A stretch of 64,000 nucleotides of DNA from Adenanthera pavonina (Eukaryota; Streptophyta; Magnoliopsida; Fabales; Fabaceae). Below are positions 36,616 through 49,781 of this stretch, one piece after another. The translations under genes and the position numbers were made by a program. The notes beneath the pieces were generated by a model that was not told the origin of the DNA, searched no databases, and saw only the letters and a program-made list of their open reading frames with translations. The stretch's first letter is position 1, and every line of letters begins with the position of its first letter. The stretch is taken from contig JAIVEN010000028.1 of assembly GCA_026686845.1 (NCBI GenBank), positions 8,943,001 through 9,007,000 on the forward strand, in the 5' to 3' direction.

Positions 36616-36946
36616 ATAGGGTAGAGATACACTCACTAACCTCACATAGTCATTCTAGAGTTTGAATTGAAATAATAGGAATAACACTTGTCTCACTTCT
36701 ATATTACTTGTCACGGTTCGAGCACTTGTGGTATAGCGTAGACCAGTGGCAAATAGTAAACAAGTTTATCTGGAATAGTTTAAGATTAAAAATCACTTGT
36801 GAACAGTGAGAAGAGCATAATTAAGAGATGGCTAAAAGAGTGGTTTTCCTTACATTTTTTTAAATAGTTGTAGCTAACAATTGACAGCTCCAACTTGGCT
36901 TCCTACAACTTTTAAGAATAAAAGATTATATGAGAGTCTAGGATTC
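36616..36946. other. Unassigned DNA between two LTRs
   Basis: About 330 bases with no recognisable gene. It may continue the element interrupted at 34022. Confidence 0.25.
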
Positions 36947-38559
36947 TATTAGGTTGGCTACTCATCCAAGAGAGGGGTAAATTGGGTAATATAAGATTTT
37001 CGTCCTTTTTGATGAACAACCCAATTTCACTATAGATGTAATAGAACAGGGATAAACAAAGAGTATTAAGTGAGGTAAACGTAGTGAGAAGATGAAGAGC
37101 AAGACACAAGAATTAATACTGGTTCAACTCAAATTACTTGACATACATCTAGTCTTCAAGCCACCACCTGAGATTTTCACTATATCCCATGAGTTTGATC
37201 CAGGCACTTGTGAGGCTTCAGTACATCCTATAAGTTTCAGTAGGCACTTGTGAAGCTACTCTCCCCACAACCTTACATGATGTGTAATTTTCTTAGTGTT
37301 TCCCTACACTAAGATTCTACCCAGAAGTTTTAGAATGAAAGATAATAAAATAGAAACATTCTTTTAGAGTAAATAATACATTGAAGCTCACTCTAATAAT
37401 GTGGGTTTAACTTTGAATATTCACATAGAATGATTTTATAAATTGCAGCAGCATTTTGGCACAACACTCACTTCAATTCATTTCCTATAAGTTCAAGTAA
37501 TATTTTATTTATAGATTTCTGGCTTAACTAGTCATTATACATAAGATCTATCCGTTAGATACAAGTTCTAGTCGTTACTCTACAAAAAAGCCGTTCAACA
37601 ACTGTATTAAATGCATCTGACACATCAACATTCGAATTTTGAGTCACAATAGATAAATTTCTTAGAATCAGCATAGTTATATGTTTAGCGGTGAACCTTG
37701 ACATTTGAATTTCAACAGGTAACATTCGAATTTCAAGCTATGATAAGAATTCCAAAGTTAGCTCAAGGCTTGAACATTCAAACTTTCACGTTGGAAGTGC
37801 AGCTATTGCGTTTGAATAGTTGCTTCAAGTTTTCATAATGCACTTCAAATTTTGAATTTTAGAAACCAAAATTCGAAATTTTGAGACCAAAATTCAAATT
37901 TCATAGACTAAAATTCATCTATTAAAGGCATGTTCAACATAACACAAAAGTTCTCAATTCGAAGTTCGTACTTTGAAGTCCAAAGTTCATATGTGAGAGG
38001 AAGTAACTTTGAACTTCATCAACATTTGAATTTCAATTAAACTTCATGTGAATTTTGCACACTTTTACTAACAATACTTAGTTCGAAATTTGAATTTCAT
38101 AATCAAAATTTATCTATCAGAGATGAAAACTTTGTAATTTCAAATTTCAACAAGTAAAGTGTGAATTTTGTACAAAATAAACATGAATCATAAGCAAAAT
38201 TTGTTTATTAGCCTAGAATGTTAAAATCTAACAATCTTAAACTCATGCTAACATTCAGATTTACTTAATCTAACTCATTTAAGATATATGATAACAAGAT
38301 TAAGTAAATTTCAAAGATTAAATCACCTCTAGACCTAAGTGAAAAGAAAATATACCTAATAGCTAGGTCTTCAAAAGTTGAACTCCACTTTCACTTGGTC
38401 ATTCCTATTCTTGGTATGCTCCCTTCTGATGTTTAATTCTCAGAGCATCCTTTCTCTTCTTCTTCTTTAAGTGAGACATGATGTTGATTTTTATTTCTTT
38501 ATTCCAATGCTCACTATTCCTTCTTGGACAATCCTATATTTAATGTATATACAATAACA
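36947..38559 (-). repeat. Diverged Y-like copia LTR
   Basis: On the + strand its first 350 bases follow the order of the Y LTR at 3408 (GGGGTAAATTGGG, the TCTTCAAGCCACCAC block, CACTATATCCC). Near 38380 it again matches the U3 start (GAACTCCACTTTCACTTGG). Between 37620 and 38170 it is full of AATTCGAATT-like words, as in the LTR at 1-1871. Ends are approximate and no target duplication was found. Confidence 0.5.
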
Positions 38560-38627
38560 AACCAAGTAGTTAGTCTAATTTATATATCCAACTTGTATTA
38601 TAAAATATGAAAAGTACTGAGGATATA

Positions 38628-40977
38628 TGTAACACCCTACCTCCTGACACCTCCAGACTTAACCAAAACTTCAAATAACAACCAAACACAACCCTGACAT
38701 CTCAAAACAACACTCCAACGCTTCAAAATAGCTGAAACGAACCTCAAAACACCAAAAATTGCGTTGCGGCCGCAGCCGCTACAGTACCGCTACGGCTCTG
38801 GCCCCCCTGTCTCTACATAGCTACTGCCTTCACTGGCACAGCGGCCTGGACTCTAGAGCCGCGTCGCCCCATGCTGATATTCCATATCAGCAACTTTCAC
38901 AATCTGGGATGAATTTCTGAAGCACATAATTTTATGCTCCGACCTCCGATTGATTTGATTCTAACTCCTACAAGTCAATCTGGTCTCAATCTATCAATAG
39001 ACACCACTTTCAACTCAATCCAACACTGTATGGAGATTCTAAACCTTTGACACCATTTTTGTCACTTATTGACCAAAACTCACCCTAACCACCTCCAATT
39101 GCCACCAAAGGCAACTGGCCGCTCAAAGACCATTCATACAGGTCTAAAACCCCCCAAACTAACTTGTCCAAAGAGGTTTCACCCCAAAGAAATCACTCCT
39201 CTAAGATTTGACCCCCTTGAATCCCAACTAGACTAACGGGTTACAGGCCCCAAAACACACCAATCAGGCCCAATTCCAACTTTCATCATACATAAAACAA
39301 ACACACAATATACATACAACAAACAGCCTCTTTTCCACATATAACAATACATTCATCCATACAATCTATATCCATAACCATTCATTCATTACAAACCATT
39401 ATATTCTACTTGGCATACGATACATATCCAATTTACAAATACTACATAAACTATTCCCACATATGTAGCTAGTCATGTCTCTTCTTCGGATTAGTGCCAG
39501 AACCGTCACCTGAAAGGTTAGTCATGGGAGAGGGGTGTGAGATAATGTCTCAGTAACTAGGGACAACCATACACATACATATATCTATACATATATCTCA
39601 TACAACTCATGAATGCAATATGAATGAATGGTATGCATGTTCTCCCTCATACACGGCTAGAACCACTAGCTATCATCATCACAAGACATTTCAATAGATG
39701 ATTCCCTTCTAACGGTTGGTTAAGATTGATTTCAGCACATCACCAAGCTCACTTTACCCTAATGCAACCCGGCCAATGGTAACACCAGAGCTCGGACTGT
39801 GGCTCTCCTTCCCCTGGACCATCTCGAATTAATGGTGATTTAGGGAAGGTGTATCCCCAAATCCACTGCCACCTGGCTCTCCCATGGGTAGGATTTAGCG
39901 ACAGGAATCTTTATCATATCATCATCCCATCATCAATCTCTCACTATGCAATCATATGGTAATAATATTAATGTCATGCCAACATGCCTTTACACATATA
40001 TATACATCATTATCATCACAAGTATCATATGGACATGCTAGCATACAATGGTATGGGGATGCTACACATCACAACATAGGCAATCATCATACATCAACTA
40101 GTCGTGCATACCACGATCTATAGAAAAACCATACACATACAACTAATATCGTGGTATGAAAAGGAACATGCATATATACACAAATATATGTACTGTCATA
40201 CCATACAAATAATACAATACAAACATACACTCGGTTACCTTAGGTTGTCAATACCACACACGTGAATTCCACGAACTTCGCGAATTGTCCAACACGCTTG
40301 AACTCCTCTTAGTTAACCAAACAACCTTCATAATAACACAATTCTTCTATTAATACAGTATACTAATACTCAAACATCACAATTCAACCACTTTAGGCCT
40401 AACCCAAGGTTTCAACACCCCTTTCATGCATTATTAAGCTCTTAGGGACCATTCAAACACTACACAATCATATGCACTTTGGATTCCCAAGAGCTATAAC
40501 CGAAAACAACCTAGGGTTAAGCTCAAAACACATATAATCTCTTCAAAACTCACACCTATGCAACAAGAATACCAAAAACACACTTCATTAACTCCATTTC
40601 ATCCATTTCAATTGGTGGATTCCATCCCAAACCAGAAATCCAACCTCAAAACCGAAAACCCCAAATTTCCAACCGAAGAAAATGGAGAGGGGGGACTAGA
40701 GAACACTTACCAACTTGAATCCAAGCTCTTGAGGTCTGAAAATCACTCTCAATGGCCGAAAAACATGAACCCTAGCAAAGCTACCTTGGTTTCCTCCATT
40801 TTCTTTCTTTTTTGATCGTCCGGAATGATCTAGATTTAAACAAAAAAGATAACAACGCCACTGGAATGGTTCTCACCGTGGCGTGGAGCTCTTCCAAACT
40901 CCACTTAAACCTTCCTCTGTCCTGTTTCCTCTGGTCCTGAACATCATGCCAAGAAAGATAACATGAGGGGTGTTATA
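38628..40977 (-). mobile_element. Family A solo LTR with ATATA target duplication
   Basis: Starts TGTAACACCC and ends GGTGTTATA on the + strand (the terminal CA has become TA), flanked by ATATA at 38623-38627 and 40978-40982. Length 2350 bp. ATATA is low-complexity, so the duplication alone is weaker evidence than the termini. Confidence 0.85.
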
Positions 40978-40982
40978 ATATA

Positions 40983-41354
40983 TTAGTACATAGCATGATA
41001 TTTGTATTATAAATAAATTAAACACATGCTAATGCACATTTTACTTCTTTTAGGAATAATATATATTTTAGATAAATATGATATATTTGTTCCTTATTAC
41101 TCTATATTTGTCATCATCAAAACATATATTATGTTGAACCTAATAGATTCAATAACACTTATATGCATCTCTCAATGTCAAATATGTTTCCTAATTAACT
41201 TAATCCATAATCTCTTACCAAATTAGTGAATTAGCTTCATTAAGTACAAACCTAATATGACTTTGTGAGACCTACAGGTATATCTCTTCCCTATTAGCAA
41301 ATTGTTCCATCTATCATCACCAATTTCTAAATCCCACAATGTTTATTGCATTGT
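40983..41354. other. Unassigned AT-rich DNA
   Basis: No supported feature. It may be decayed continuation of the integrase fragment on its right. Confidence 0.25.
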
Positions 41355-41608
41355 CTACTTTACTCCCACAATAAAATCCATAGAAATACTATCTCATTTC
41401 TACTCAGGGATCTCGAGAGGCTGCAACATACCTAATGGCTTTTAGTGCTCGGTCTTTATTCTCTGGCACACTAAACATCTAGCTACATGCTGAGTAATAT
41501 CACTTTTCATCTTAGGCCACCAAAATAACTTTTTTCAAGTTATGATACATTTTTGAAATACCTAGATGAATCATGTATTTACTCTGATAGGCTTCTGTCA
41601 AAACATTG
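41355..41608 (-). pseudogene. Fragment of a gypsy integrase, zinc-binding region
   Basis: On the - strand: SKYMIHLGISKMYHNLK, then (after a frameshift) WWPKMKSDI, HVARCLVCQRIKTEH, KPLGMLQPLEIPE and the start of the catalytic core SMDFIVGV. This is the H-H-C-C zinc region and first Asp of Ty3/gypsy integrases, with several stops and one frameshift. The rest of the core is not found downstream. It is a truncated relic, opposite in strand to the integrase piece at 43598. Confidence 0.75.
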
Positions 41609-43015
41609 TTGTCTGCTTTGTTTGTGTCTGGAAAGAAAAACATTATTGTCTACTTTGTCAATGGTATCTATGATTGATGATGGATGTTTGTTTCTTTTTT
41701 GATATAAGTGTGTTCACTTGGCATTTTGATGATAATTAATCTGTAGTTTGTTTTGCGAGAAGGGAGTCTGTGCCAAGATTTTATTTTTCAACCTTAAATG
41801 AACATTTGGCTATTTTTGTCAATGTGAACTTCTTCACTATTTTGGGACCGAAAATAAGTTGTTGTAGTTTGTTAGACTGCTCCCGAGTAGTCCAATGTGT
41901 GTTTTAATATTGGTCTAATGTCTTTAAGTTATGGTCAAGGTCCCAACTCTTTGAGGCTTTAAAATGTTTTGTTGTTTATACGTGTCTTCATAATTCGCGA
42001 GGAACAATGACTTGGGGTCAGATTTTAAGAATGCTTTAATATGTATCCTCAAAGATGAAAAGATGACTGGGAAAGGCATGGATTAATTCTGATTTGATTA
42101 GGATTGCATCACGAATTATGGTGTTAAGGACATTTATGTTATTGTGATTACATGGACGTATAACCACAGTTATCTTTCTCATTTGGTATACCTGTGTCTC
42201 TTCTCTTTTGTCAACCATTACAAGTGTGGACCTAACTTGATTATGTCAAGTGTAAAATAACAATTTTTGAATTATTTTTTAACTATTGTGGGCTAACTTA
42301 CTCTTGGGAACCCTTATATGTAGGGAGATAAATGCGGGGGTCTTGCATAGTTTGAGCCTAGTTCCTCTGTCAGTTACTCCTTAAGTAATTTCTTCTTTAT
42401 GGTAAATTATCTCGCATAAAATATATTAGGCTTTCTTTATGATTTTAACTAGATAACCAGGAGTGATGCATCCTCTAGTTTTATTGTTGTTTTCTTGTCC
42501 ATTGTAATATTATTTAACACGTCCTAGAATAATTTAAAAAAAAAGAAGCTTTTTTTAGTTTAATGATGTCAAATTCTGCAACAGCTTAAGGGTTTTCCCC
42601 CTTCTTGTCTATCATGTTATGTTCATTTATCATTCACTCTTTTATTATGAGTTACATGTTTCCCTTTGGTTTTTAGAATCTCTCCCAGCTTGCATCAATC
42701 AACTATGATCTTCTCTCCAAGGGATTGAAAGATGACCTATCAATAAATTATAGTGCGTAGACAATCTTATCCTCTCTGTCAACTCCCAAAATTCAACATT
42801 TGTAACGATCTGAGCAAGTTTAAGGGGGATGCGCACCTTAGTTTTTTGTATACCTTGTACATGTATGATTTTGCAAAGCTCTTGTCATTTCATCACGTCT
42901 TCTTTAAAATTTTCTGCTGATCTAATTTTTGTTTCTGGATTTGCAGAGATTTAAGATTCTGACTCATTTCTCATTGTACTTGCAGCTTATAAAATTGTGA
43001 GACAAACTTATATGT
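41609..43015. other. Unassigned DNA
   Basis: No frame longer than 60 codons makes sense. Part of it may be intron or exon relic of the gene fragment at 42986-43090, but I cannot show this. Confidence 0.25.
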
Positions 43016-43090
43016 GAAGAATGCCCCCTCATTTATCATTTGGATGTTGCTGCTATGTATCCAAACATAATCTTAACAAACTGGCTTCAC
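42986..43090 (+). pseudogene. Fragment of DNA polymerase epsilon catalytic subunit gene
   Basis: Codons 43016-43090 give a 25-residue stretch containing PLIYHLDVAAMYPNIILTN, which is highly characteristic of DNA polymerase epsilon. It includes the Asp of family-B polymerase motif A (the DxxSLYPS-type site, here DVAAMYPN). The usual Arg after TN is Trp here. An intron acceptor-like TTGCAG ends at 42985, followed by 10 codons that include one stop. Only this small exon piece is recognisable, with no neighbouring polymerase exons. It is a gene relic or captured fragment, not a working gene. Confidence 0.75.
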
Positions 43091-43597
43091 GTATGATTCA
43101 GGTATGATGAACACAACATCATTAAGTCTTGGCGTTTCACTTTTTTCTTTTATGAAATGTCCAACAATTACTATGTGGAATTACTACAAAAGTTTAGTAT
43201 CAAATCAACGGGTAATCATGGAAAATTCACGTGCCTAATTAAAAAACCCCGTCACTCAGCACTTACCCATCAACTCTTGCAAAATAGTTTGCACTATAGT
43301 GGAATTACTGCAAAAGTTCAATACAGGAATATGCGATCTGATTTTTATTAGAGTTTGTAGGAAATTTTGGCTGGTGACAATAATAATAAAAAAAGCCATC
43401 TTTATCAAGTTGTTGGATGCACTTTCTTGTTTGTTTTAAAGAAGGAAGAAATGCTACAAAATTCAAAGATACAATACAAATTTGTGTGCTTCCTTTTAAA
43501 GATATCCAATTAGCTTGCTCTCTGCAATTTTTAATAGTATGGACTATTTGTATCTCTTGTGATGTCTCAAACTACTTTAACTCCTTAAAGCCAATAG
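43091..43597. other. Unassigned DNA
   Basis: Short frames at 43157-43351 and 43417-43602 have no recognised relatives and look random. The gypsy fragment begins abruptly at about 43598. Confidence 0.25.
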
Positions 43598-44347
43598 ACT
43601 GAAAGGACTATTCAGACTCTAGAAGACATGTTGCAGGGGTGTGTTCTAGAGAACAAAGACAATTGGGATCAGTTTCTATCATTGGTGGAGTTTGCTTACA
43701 ACAATAGTTTCCACTCGAGTTTGTAAATGGCTCCGTATGAAGAGTTGTATGGTAAGAAGTACAAGTCACCGTTGTGTTGGGTTGAACTCTGTGAAAGGAG
43801 TCTTTTGGGCCCAGATATTGTGGATCAAACCTCTCGGCAAATAGAGAGTATTCATCAGAAGCTTCTTACCACTCAAAGTCAATAAAAGAGTTATGCGAAC
43901 CGAAGGAGAAGACCATTGAAGTTTGATGCTGGAGATCATGTGTTTTTAAAGGCCACTCCTACTACTAGTGTTGGAAGATCTATTCGAGCCAAGAAGTTCA
44001 CTCCGTGGTATATGGGTCCATATCAAATTCTGGAGCCAATTGGGCCAGTAGAGTATCGAGTGATACTACCACCTAATCTTGCTGGATTGCATGATGTTTT
44101 CCACATGTCTCAACTCAAGAAGTATGATCCGAATCCGTCTCATATAATTGATGATGAGGTAGTTCAAGTGCGAGAGGATCTGACTTTTGAAGTCACGTCG
44201 TTGCAAATTCTTTATGTTAAGAAGAAGCAGTTAAGAAATAAGACAACAAAGTTGATAAAGGTCCTATGGAGCGATTTGACGTCCAATGATGTCACATGGG
44301 AGATGGAAGAATCCATGCGAAGGAAGTTTCCAGAGATGTTTGCTTGA
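43598..44347 (+). pseudogene. Gypsy integrase C-terminal part with chromodomain
   Basis: Starts within the integrase core at ERTIQTLEDML, then EFAYNNSFHSSL, MAPYEELYGKK and GPDIVDQT, with two stops before 43916. From 43916 a 143-codon open frame covers the integrase C-terminal domain (GDHVFLKATP, KFTPWYMGPYQILEPIG, HDVFHMSQLKKY) and then a chromodomain-like end (KLIKVLWSDLTSNDVTWEMEESM) and stop at 44347. In chromoviruses this domain steers integration toward particular chromatin. The upstream pol and gag are missing. Confidence 0.92.
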
Positions 44348-44357
44348 GGTAAGAGTT

Positions 44358-44395
44358 GAAATTTCGAGGACGAAATTTTTATAAGAAGGGGAAAG
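44358..44395 (+). other. Gypsy pre-LTR leader and polypurine tract
   Basis: AATTTCGAGGACGAAATTTT, then AAGAAGGGGAAAG directly before the LTR. The CGAGGACGAA block is a well-known feature in front of the 3' LTR of plant chromoviruses. Confidence 0.8.
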
Positions 44396-46880
44396 TGTAC
44401 CACCCCTCATGTTATCTTTCTTGGCATGGTCTTTAGGACCGGGGGAAATAGGATGGAGGAAGGCTCAAGTGGAGTCTGGAAGAGCTCCACGTCGCGGTGA
44501 GAACCATTCCAGTTACATTATTTCAGCTAAACACGGTGGAGCCGCGGTGTGGCGTACTGAGGCCGTGGCGAGATTCAGGATTTTTGTTAAAATCTAAATA
44601 ATTTCAGACGATCGGAAAGAAAGAAAACGAAGGGGAAATGGAGGAGCTGCTCTAGGGTTCACTATTTTCGGCCATTGGGAGTTGTTTTCAGCCTCTAGAA
44701 TTTGGATTCAAGTTGATAAGTGTTCTCTACTCCTCCCTCTTTATTTTTCTTCGGTTGGAATTTGAGATTTTCAGTTTTGAGGTTGAATAGCCAGTTTGGG
44801 ATGGAATCCACCGATTGAAATGAATGAAATGGGGTTAATGAAATGTGTTTTGGTATTCTTGTTGCTTAGGTGTGAGTTTTGAAGGGATTATATGTGTTTA
44901 GAGCTTAATCCTAGGTTGTTCTTGGTTGAGAGTATGAGGAATCCAAGTTGTATGGAATTGTGTGATGTTTGAATGGTTCCTAGGAGTTTTTTGATGCATG
45001 AAAGGGGTGTGAGAACCTTGGGTTAGGCCCAAGTGGTTGAATTGTGATGTTTGAGTATTGGTATATTGTATTAATGGAAGAATTGTGTTATTATGAAGGT
45101 TATTTGGTTAACCAGGAGGGGTTCACACGTGTTGGATAATTCGAGAAGTTCTTGGAACTCACGTGTGTGGTATTGACAACCTAAGGTAACCGGGTATATA
45201 TTTTTATTATATTGTTTGTACAATATGACAGTACATATATTTGTGTATATATGCATGTTCCTTTTCATACCTCAATATTGATTGTGTATGTGTATGGTTT
45301 TTCTATATATCGTGGTATGCACGGCTAATTAATGTATGATGATTGTAAATATATATTATGATGTGTAGCATCCCCATACATTGCATGCTAGCATGTCCAT
45401 ATGATGCTTGTGATGATAATAATGTATATATGTGTGTAGAGGCATGTTGGCATGACATTAACATTATCACTATATGATTGCATAGTGAGAGATTGATGAT
45501 GAGGTGATGATGAGATGATGATATGATAAAGATGCTTGTCACTAAATCCTCTTCATGGGAGAGCTAGGTGGTAGAGGACAATATGATATCATGAAATATC
45601 CCTGTCACTAAATCATTTCCTTGGGAGAGCCAGGTGGCAGTGGATTTAGGGATGCACCTTCCCTAAATAACCATTAATTCGAGATGGTCCAGGGGAAGGA
45701 AAGCCACGGTCCAAGCTCTAATGTAACCATTGGCCGGGTTGCATTAAGGTAAGATGAGCTTGGTGATGTCCTGGAATTAGTCTTCACCAACTGTTGGAAG
45801 GAATCATCTATTGAAATGTCTTATGATGTCGACAGCTAGTGGTTCTAGCCATGTATGAGGGAGAATATGCAGACCATTCATTCATATTGCATTCATGAGT
45901 TGTATGAGATATATGTATAGATATATGTATGTGTGTGGCTATCCCCAGTTACTGAGACATTGTCTCACACCCCTCTCCCATGACTAACCTTTCAGGTGAC
46001 GGTTCTGGCACTAGTCATGAGAAGAAGCGGGAGTAGCTATGTACGTGGGAATAGTCTATGTAGTGTCTGTAATTGGATATTGTATCTTGTGCCAAGTATG
46101 ATAGAATGGTTTGTAAAGTATGTATGGTTATGGATAATATTTGCATGGATGTCGTATGTATGGTTATATGTGGAAAAGAAGTTGTTTGTGGTATGTATGT
46201 TGTGTGTATGTGCTATGTATGATGAAAGTTGGAATTGGATCTGATTGATGTGTTTAAGGGCTTGTAACCCGTTTTGTCAAGTTGGGGTTCAAGGGTGTCA
46301 AATCTCAAAGAAGTGGTTCCTTTGGGGTGAAACCTCTTTGGACAAGTTGGTTTAGGGGTTTTGGACCTGTATGAATGGTCTTTGAGTAGCCAGTTGCCTT
46401 TGGTGACAATTGGAGTTGGTTAGTGGTGAGTTTTGGTCAATAAGTGGCCAAAACGGTTCAAAAGTCTAGAATCTCCATATGGAGTTGCATAGGTGAAATG
46501 GTGTCTATAGCTAGTTTGGAACTAGATTGATTTGTAGGAGTTAGAATCAAGTCAATCAGAGGTTGGAGCATAAAGTTATGAGCATCAGAAGTTCACCCCG
46601 AAGTATGAAAGTTGCTGATATGGAATATCAGCATGGGGTGTTGTGGCTCCAGAGTCCAGGCCGTGGCTCTAGTCGAGGTAGTAACAATAAAGAAATAGTG
46701 GAGGCCAAACCCACGGCGATCTTGTAGCAGCTGCAGTCCCAACCCATTTTCTAGCATTTTTGGGGTCGTTTCCGCTGTTCTGAAATTGTGAGATGTTGTT
46801 TTGAGTTGTTTGGGTTGTATTTGGTTAGTTTTTCGAAGTTTTTGTTTAAGTCTAGAGGTGTCAAGAGGTAGGGTGTTATA
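44396..46880 (+). repeat. 3' LTR of family A gypsy element
   Basis: Starts TGTACCACCCC after the polypurine tract and ends GGTGTTATA. Length 2485 bp. It serves as the reference copy for family A because its boundary is fixed by the polypurine tract. Confidence 0.88.
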
Positions 46881-47249
46881 CTAATTATGGTGATCAATGT
46901 TCTGATTTTAAGGAAAACTACATTCAAGGTAAAAACCTCTTCTTTGTTTGCCACTTTAACATACTATACTAGAGGGACAGAATTTTGCTTCTATGTATAT
47001 TATTTTTTGATGTGGCCTATAATCACTAAGTTATCCCATGATCTACTGAATCCAAAATATCAAGTTTTGCATCTAGCTTTGAGAATTGTTAGAACTAATT
47101 GTTTTGGCAGTTAACAATTCTTGTGCCAATTGATATGTCTTAGGCACCTAAATTTGTAAAAGACTGAGGCCGACTCAATTGGTAAAATGATACCCCACAC
47201 TTGTTCTATGTGAAGATATACATATATATATGGTTTATGTGATGGAAAT
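46881..47249. other. Unassigned DNA between converging family A LTRs
   Basis: 369 bases. A 75-codon frame (46887-47114) is not recognised. This is the spacer of a large inverted repeat. Confidence 0.3.
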
Positions 47250-49776
47250 TGTAACACCTTACTCCCAATGACCTCCAGAATAAATCAAAAACTTCAAAAA
47301 CCAATCAAACACAACTCAAACATCTCATGATAGCTTTCCAAAAACCTCAAAGCAGCGGAAAAATGCTAAAGGACAATAGAAAATAGGCTGGGGCCGCAGC
47401 TGCTACAGTACCACTACAGCTTTATCTCCTTCTAGAAACTCAAGCCTACTGTCTCTCTCTAGCACCGTGACGCCCCCTTCTGATTTCTATACTAATAAAT
47501 TTCCAACTCCTGAGCAACTTCTAATATGCATAACTTTATTCTCGGACCTCCGATTGACTTGATTTAAACACCTACAAGTCAATCTAGTCACAATCTATCC
47601 ATAAACACCAATTTCACTTCAATCCAACTTTGTATGAAGATTTTGGACACTCGATACCATTTTGGCCATTTTTTGACTAAAATTCACAATTTACAACTCC
47701 CATTTGCCACCAAAGGCAAATTAACTATTCAGGACCATTCATATAGGTCCTCAACCACTTAACCAACTTGTCCAAAGAGGTTTCACCTCAAAGGAACCAC
47801 TCCTCTGAGATTTGACTCCTTTGATCCCCAATTGACAAAACAGGCTACAAGCCATAAAACACACCGACAAGACCCAATTCCACCTTTGGGCTTACACACA
47901 CTACCACATGGACTCCTCAACATCCAAAACCTTACATGCGACACAAAACCATATCCATATAACATACCAACAACAACCATATTATTACAACCATTAGAAA
48001 CCTTATATCCATTACAATCACACTATCCTATTTGGCATAAGATACATATCCAAATTACAGATATACTACATAGACCTAGTATTCCCACGTTCGATGCTAC
48101 TCCCTTACCTTCTCCTGACTAGTGCCAGAACCTTCACCTGAAAGGGTTAGTTCATGGGAAAGGGGTGTGAGACAAAGTCTTAGTAACCAGGGACAACTAC
48201 ACACATATATACACATAACTTATACAATCTCATGAATGCAATATGAAATAGAATGGAATGCATGTTTCCCTTGCACACAGCTAGAACTATGAGCTGTCTT
48301 CATAACAGGATATTTTGTATAGGTGATTCCCTTCCAACAGTCAGTGAAGATTGATTCTGGGACATCACCAAGCTCACCTTATACTAATGTAACCTGGCCA
48401 AAGGTTACACTAATGCTCAGATCATGGCTCTCTTTCCCCTGGACCATCTCGAATTGGTAATGATTTAGGGAAGGTACAGTCCACTGCCACCTAGATCCCC
48501 TGGCCATAGGGAAGGATTAGTGACAAGGATCCCATCCTTATTCTCCTTTATCATATATTATATAATCATATCTCATATCATCATATATCATATCGACATC
48601 ACCACCCAATCCACCATATATCACAATCTCACAATGTCGTGTGGTGATGCTCATGTCATATCATCATATCATCATCATCATCATGTGTCACAATGTCATG
48701 CATGCATCATCTCATGTCACATCAACCTCATCATCTCTAATCATCATCATAATCATCATAGTCACTATAATCATCATATCCTATGTGTCTAGCTGTGTGC
48801 ATAAAACGATATAAAAACAAATCATACACACACACATATTCATATTGTGGTATGAACGGAAATATACATATATACACATATATACCCACATATAACATAT
48901 ACACAATACAAACAATACAAATGCCCGATTATCTCATGTTGTCAATACCACACATTTGGTTCCACTAGCTTTCTTAAGCGCCAATCCCACATTCCGCCTT
49001 CTCCAATTAGCCAACAACCTTAACAATATCATAATACTTCAATTAACATACAATCCAAATACCCAAATTCCACAATTCAACTACTTTAGCCTAGCCCAAG
49101 GTTCTAACACCACTTTCATGCATCATAAAGCTCTTAGGGACCAATCAAACACCAATCAATCCCATACACTTCGGATTCCCAAGAACCCTAACTGAGAACA
49201 ACCTAGGGTTAAGCTTAAATCATGCATATACCCCTCAAAACTCAAACCTAAGGAACTAGAACACCAAATCATACTCCGTTAACCCCATTTCAATCGGTGG
49301 GATTCGGCCAAAACCAAAGATCCCAACTTATAACCAAGAAAACTCAAGTTTAAAACCAAAGAAAATAGAGAGGGAGGAGTAGGGATCACTTACCAACCAA
49401 GATCCAAGCTTTAAGAGGCTGAAAATCACTCCTAAAGGCTAGAAATTGCAAACCCCAACGCTGCTTCTCTGTTACTTCCTCCATTTCTTTCTTTTCTCTT
49501 GTGCTCAGCCGAATGGACTGAACCAGATTTAAACAAAATTTTTTATTCTTGCCGCAACCTCGAGAAAGCTCGCTGCAGCACCACTACTTTCAGCCGAAAG
49601 ATGCTACAGGAATTTGCTCTTACCGCGGCGGCCCTGCTCCTCGCCACAGCATAGAGCTTATTTCTTCTACACTTGAACCTTGGCTCCATCTAGTTTCCTC
49701 AGGTGCTGCATATAATACCAAAGATACTTAGTTAGCTTGGGACCAAGTCATTGACAATATAATGAGGGTTGTTATA
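47250..49776 (-). mobile_element. Family A solo LTR with GAAAT target duplication
   Basis: Starts TGTAACACC and ends GGTTGTTATA on the + strand, flanked by GAAAT at 47245-47249 and 49777-49781. Length 2527 bp. Opposite in orientation to the copy at 44396. Confidence 0.87.
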
Positions 49777-49781
49777 GAAAT

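Larger units (their letters stand above)
43598..46880 (+). mobile_element. 5'-truncated chromovirus-type gypsy element (family A) with 3' LTR
   Basis: Integrase C-terminal half and chromodomain, then a polypurine tract, then an A-family LTR. This is the only place in the window that ties the A LTRs to protein-coding sequence, and it identifies family A as a chromodomain Ty3/gypsy lineage (Tekay/Del-like by the polypurine-tract leader and TGTAACACC terminus). Confidence 0.85.

Noticed and set aside
45996..46244. 82-codon frame in the A-family LTR
   Set aside because: Other A copies do not keep it open in the same frame; the DNA similarity is explained by the LTR itself.
47160..47215. Possible tRNA A-box (CAATTGGTAAAATG)
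   Set aside because: No acceptor stem, anticodon arm or T-loop (GGTTCRANTCC) at the right distance.
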